Assembly: GCA_900550185.1 (NCBI GenBank)
Contig: URRN01000147.1
Location: 1-5,320, forward strand
Reading direction: 5' to 3'
Length of the DNA stretch: 5,320 nucleotides
Source of the DNA: an uncultured Collinsella sp.
GTDB lineage: Bacteria > Actinomycetota > Coriobacteriia > Coriobacteriales > Coriobacteriaceae
The position numbers were made by a program, and so were the translations under genes. Below are positions 4,227 through 5,320 of this stretch, one piece after another (the stretch's first letter is position 1; every line of letters begins with the position of its first letter). A model generated the notes under the pieces. The model made no database searches. It was not told where the DNA came from and saw only the letters and a list, made by a program, of their open reading frames with translations.

Positions 4227-5320
4227 CTACAGCTCGTTGGCCGCGTGATATGCCGTGCGAATGGCGCTCGCGATGTCGGCGGTGCGCTCGCCCGAGCAGT
4301 CGCCCACGCAGGTCACGGGCACCGTTACGCCGTCCAGGTCAAACCCGTTGGCCTTGGAGCCCACGGCCATCACCACGTAATCGCAGGCGATCTTCACCGG
4401 CTCCTCGGCGCCGTCCTCGGTGGTGCGAACGGCCTCCACGCCCTCGTCGGTAATGGCGGTCAGGCGGGTCTTAACATGCTGCTCAACGTTGTGGGCGGCA
4501 AAGTCGTTCATAATCAGCGGCAGAATGGTCTCGGACTCGCCTGCGGCAATCTTGTCGAGCATCTCGACAATCGCCACCTCGCAGCCGTTCTGCAGCAGGT
4601 ACTCGGCAGTCTCGGTGCCCACCAGGCCGCCGCCGATAACGGCGACGCAGCCCGCGAGCTCCGCCTTGCCGGCCAGCACGTCCCAGCTCGAGACGACCTT
4701 GTCCGAATCGGCGCCCGGAACGGGGATGACCACGTCGTGCGCGCCCACAGCCACAATCGCGGCGTCGGCGGCGTTGAGGTCCTCGGCCGTAGCGGCATGG
4801 TTGAGCTCAACCTTTACGCCCAGGCCGGGCAGAATCTTCTCGTAATACTCCACCGAGCGCATGATCTCGTCCTTGCGCGGAGGCGCGGCCGCCAGCACAA
4901 TCTGGCCGCCCAGATGATCGCTCGCCTCATAGACGGTCACGTCGTAGCCGCGCTTGGCCGCCACGCGCGCGGCCTCCAGGCCGGCAATACCGCCGCCCAC
5001 CACGGCGATCTTCTTGTCGCCCTCGCCCGGCTTAATGGCGATGGTCGCCTCGTCGCCGTTCTCGGCATTGAGCACGCACGAGATGTACTGGCGGTTTTGG
5101 ATCGCATCGACGCAACCCTTGTTGCAGTTGAGGCACTCGCGGATGGGCTCACCCGTGGCGGCCTTGAGCGCAATGTCGGGGTCGCACATGAGCGAGCGGC
5201 CGTACGCGACGATGTCGGCCGAACCGTCTTCCAGGATCTTCTCGCCCGCCTCGACCGAGACAACGCGGCCGACGGTTGCCACCGGCACGGAGACCAGGGC
5301 CTTGACGCGCTCGGCCACGG
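4227..5320 (-). CDS. 2,4-dienoyl-CoA reductase / enoate reductase family Fe-S flavoprotein, C-terminal part
   Basis: The frame is open to the right edge, so the true start lies outside. In visible numbering (residue 1 = codon 5316-5318), 1-58 are the end of the FMN-binding TIM barrel (VAYGRSLMCDPD, the phosphate-binding Gly-Arg). Cys62-x2-Cys65-x3-Cys69-x11-Cys81 is the family's 4Fe-4S ligand set. VVGGGIAG (106-113) with Glu131 is the FAD-binding Rossmann fold, VIGGGLVG (227-234) with Glu252 the nicotinamide-binding fold, and VGDC (338-341) the C-terminal FAD contact. An acidic residue after the second fold favours NADH over NADPH. The family (FadH, enoate reductase, BaiCD/BaiH of bile-acid 7-dehydroxylation) passes hydride electrons through FAD and the cluster to FMN to reduce an activated C=C bond in the cytoplasm. 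About half to 55% of the usual 640-670 residues is visible. Substrate cannot be told. It ends at TAG 4227, with a terminator some 220 nt later. Confidence 0.93.
   Translation of the reverse strand, partial: VAERVKALVSVPVATVGRVVSVEAGEKILEDGSADIVAYGRSLMCDPDIALKAATGEPIRECLNCNKGCVDAIQNRQYISCVLNAENGDEATIAIKPGEGDKKIAVVGGGIAGLEAARVAAKRGYDVTVYEASDHLGGQIVLAAAPPRKDEIMRSVEYYEKILPGLGVKVELNHAATAEDLNAADAAIVAVGAHDVVIPVPGADSDKVVSSWDVLAGKAELAGCVAVIGGGLVGTETAEYLLQNGCEVAIVEMLDKIAAGESETILPLIMNDFAAHNVEQHVKTRLTAITDEGVEAVRTTEDGAEEPVKIACDYVVMAVGSKANGFDLDGVTVPVTCVGDCSGERTADIASAIRTAYHAANEL

Noticed and set aside
5316..5318. GTG as start of the flavoenzyme
   Set aside because: The frame stays open to the window edge and the visible part begins inside the FMN barrel, so this codon is an internal Val.

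Overview
The window looks like chromosomal DNA from a moderately GC-rich gut actinobacterium, most likely of the Coriobacteriia (Collinsella-like). That assignment rests on overall codon style, the bile-acid/enoate-reductase-type flavoenzyme and the style of the surface proteins; no marker gene confirms it. Every gene I can support is on the minus strand, and long plus-strand frames are antisense shadows.

Right part (4227-5320): the C-terminal 364 codons of a large iron-sulphur flavoprotein of the 2,4-dienoyl-CoA reductase / enoate reductase (old-yellow-enzyme, BaiCD/BaiH-like) family. Its N-terminus lies beyond the right edge. A good intrinsic terminator for this transcript sits at 3975-4010, leaving a 3' untranslated region of over 200 nt that contains a 44-bp near-palindrome built on 11-bp tandem repeats.

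Middle (3603-4226): a 624-bp gene-free stretch, unusually rich in structure. From right to left it holds the 11-bp-repeat palindrome (4067-4116), the terminator (3975-4010), four copies of an 11-nt word at an exact 23-bp period (3864-3943), a long REP/REPIN-like hairpin (3782-3848) with an extra copy of one arm (3850-3862), and the leader of the next operon with a weak candidate promoter.

Left part (1-3602): four tightly packed minus-strand genes, evidently one operon, running off the left edge. The first three (350, 271 and 314 aa) share one plan: a charged cytoplasmic N-terminus, one membrane segment ending in an aromatic-Phe motif (WF, WF, YF), and a beta-rich, Thr/Ser/Asn-rich outer domain. 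This resembles SipW-dependent TasA/camelysin-type surface proteins, though homology is inferred by eye. The fourth (partial) has a signal peptide, an Ala/Asp/Gly/Ser acidic linker of about 100 residues and the start of a surface domain. Together they look like a cell-surface fibre or adhesin assembly locus whose processing enzymes (signal peptidase, sortase) would be expected beyond the left edge.
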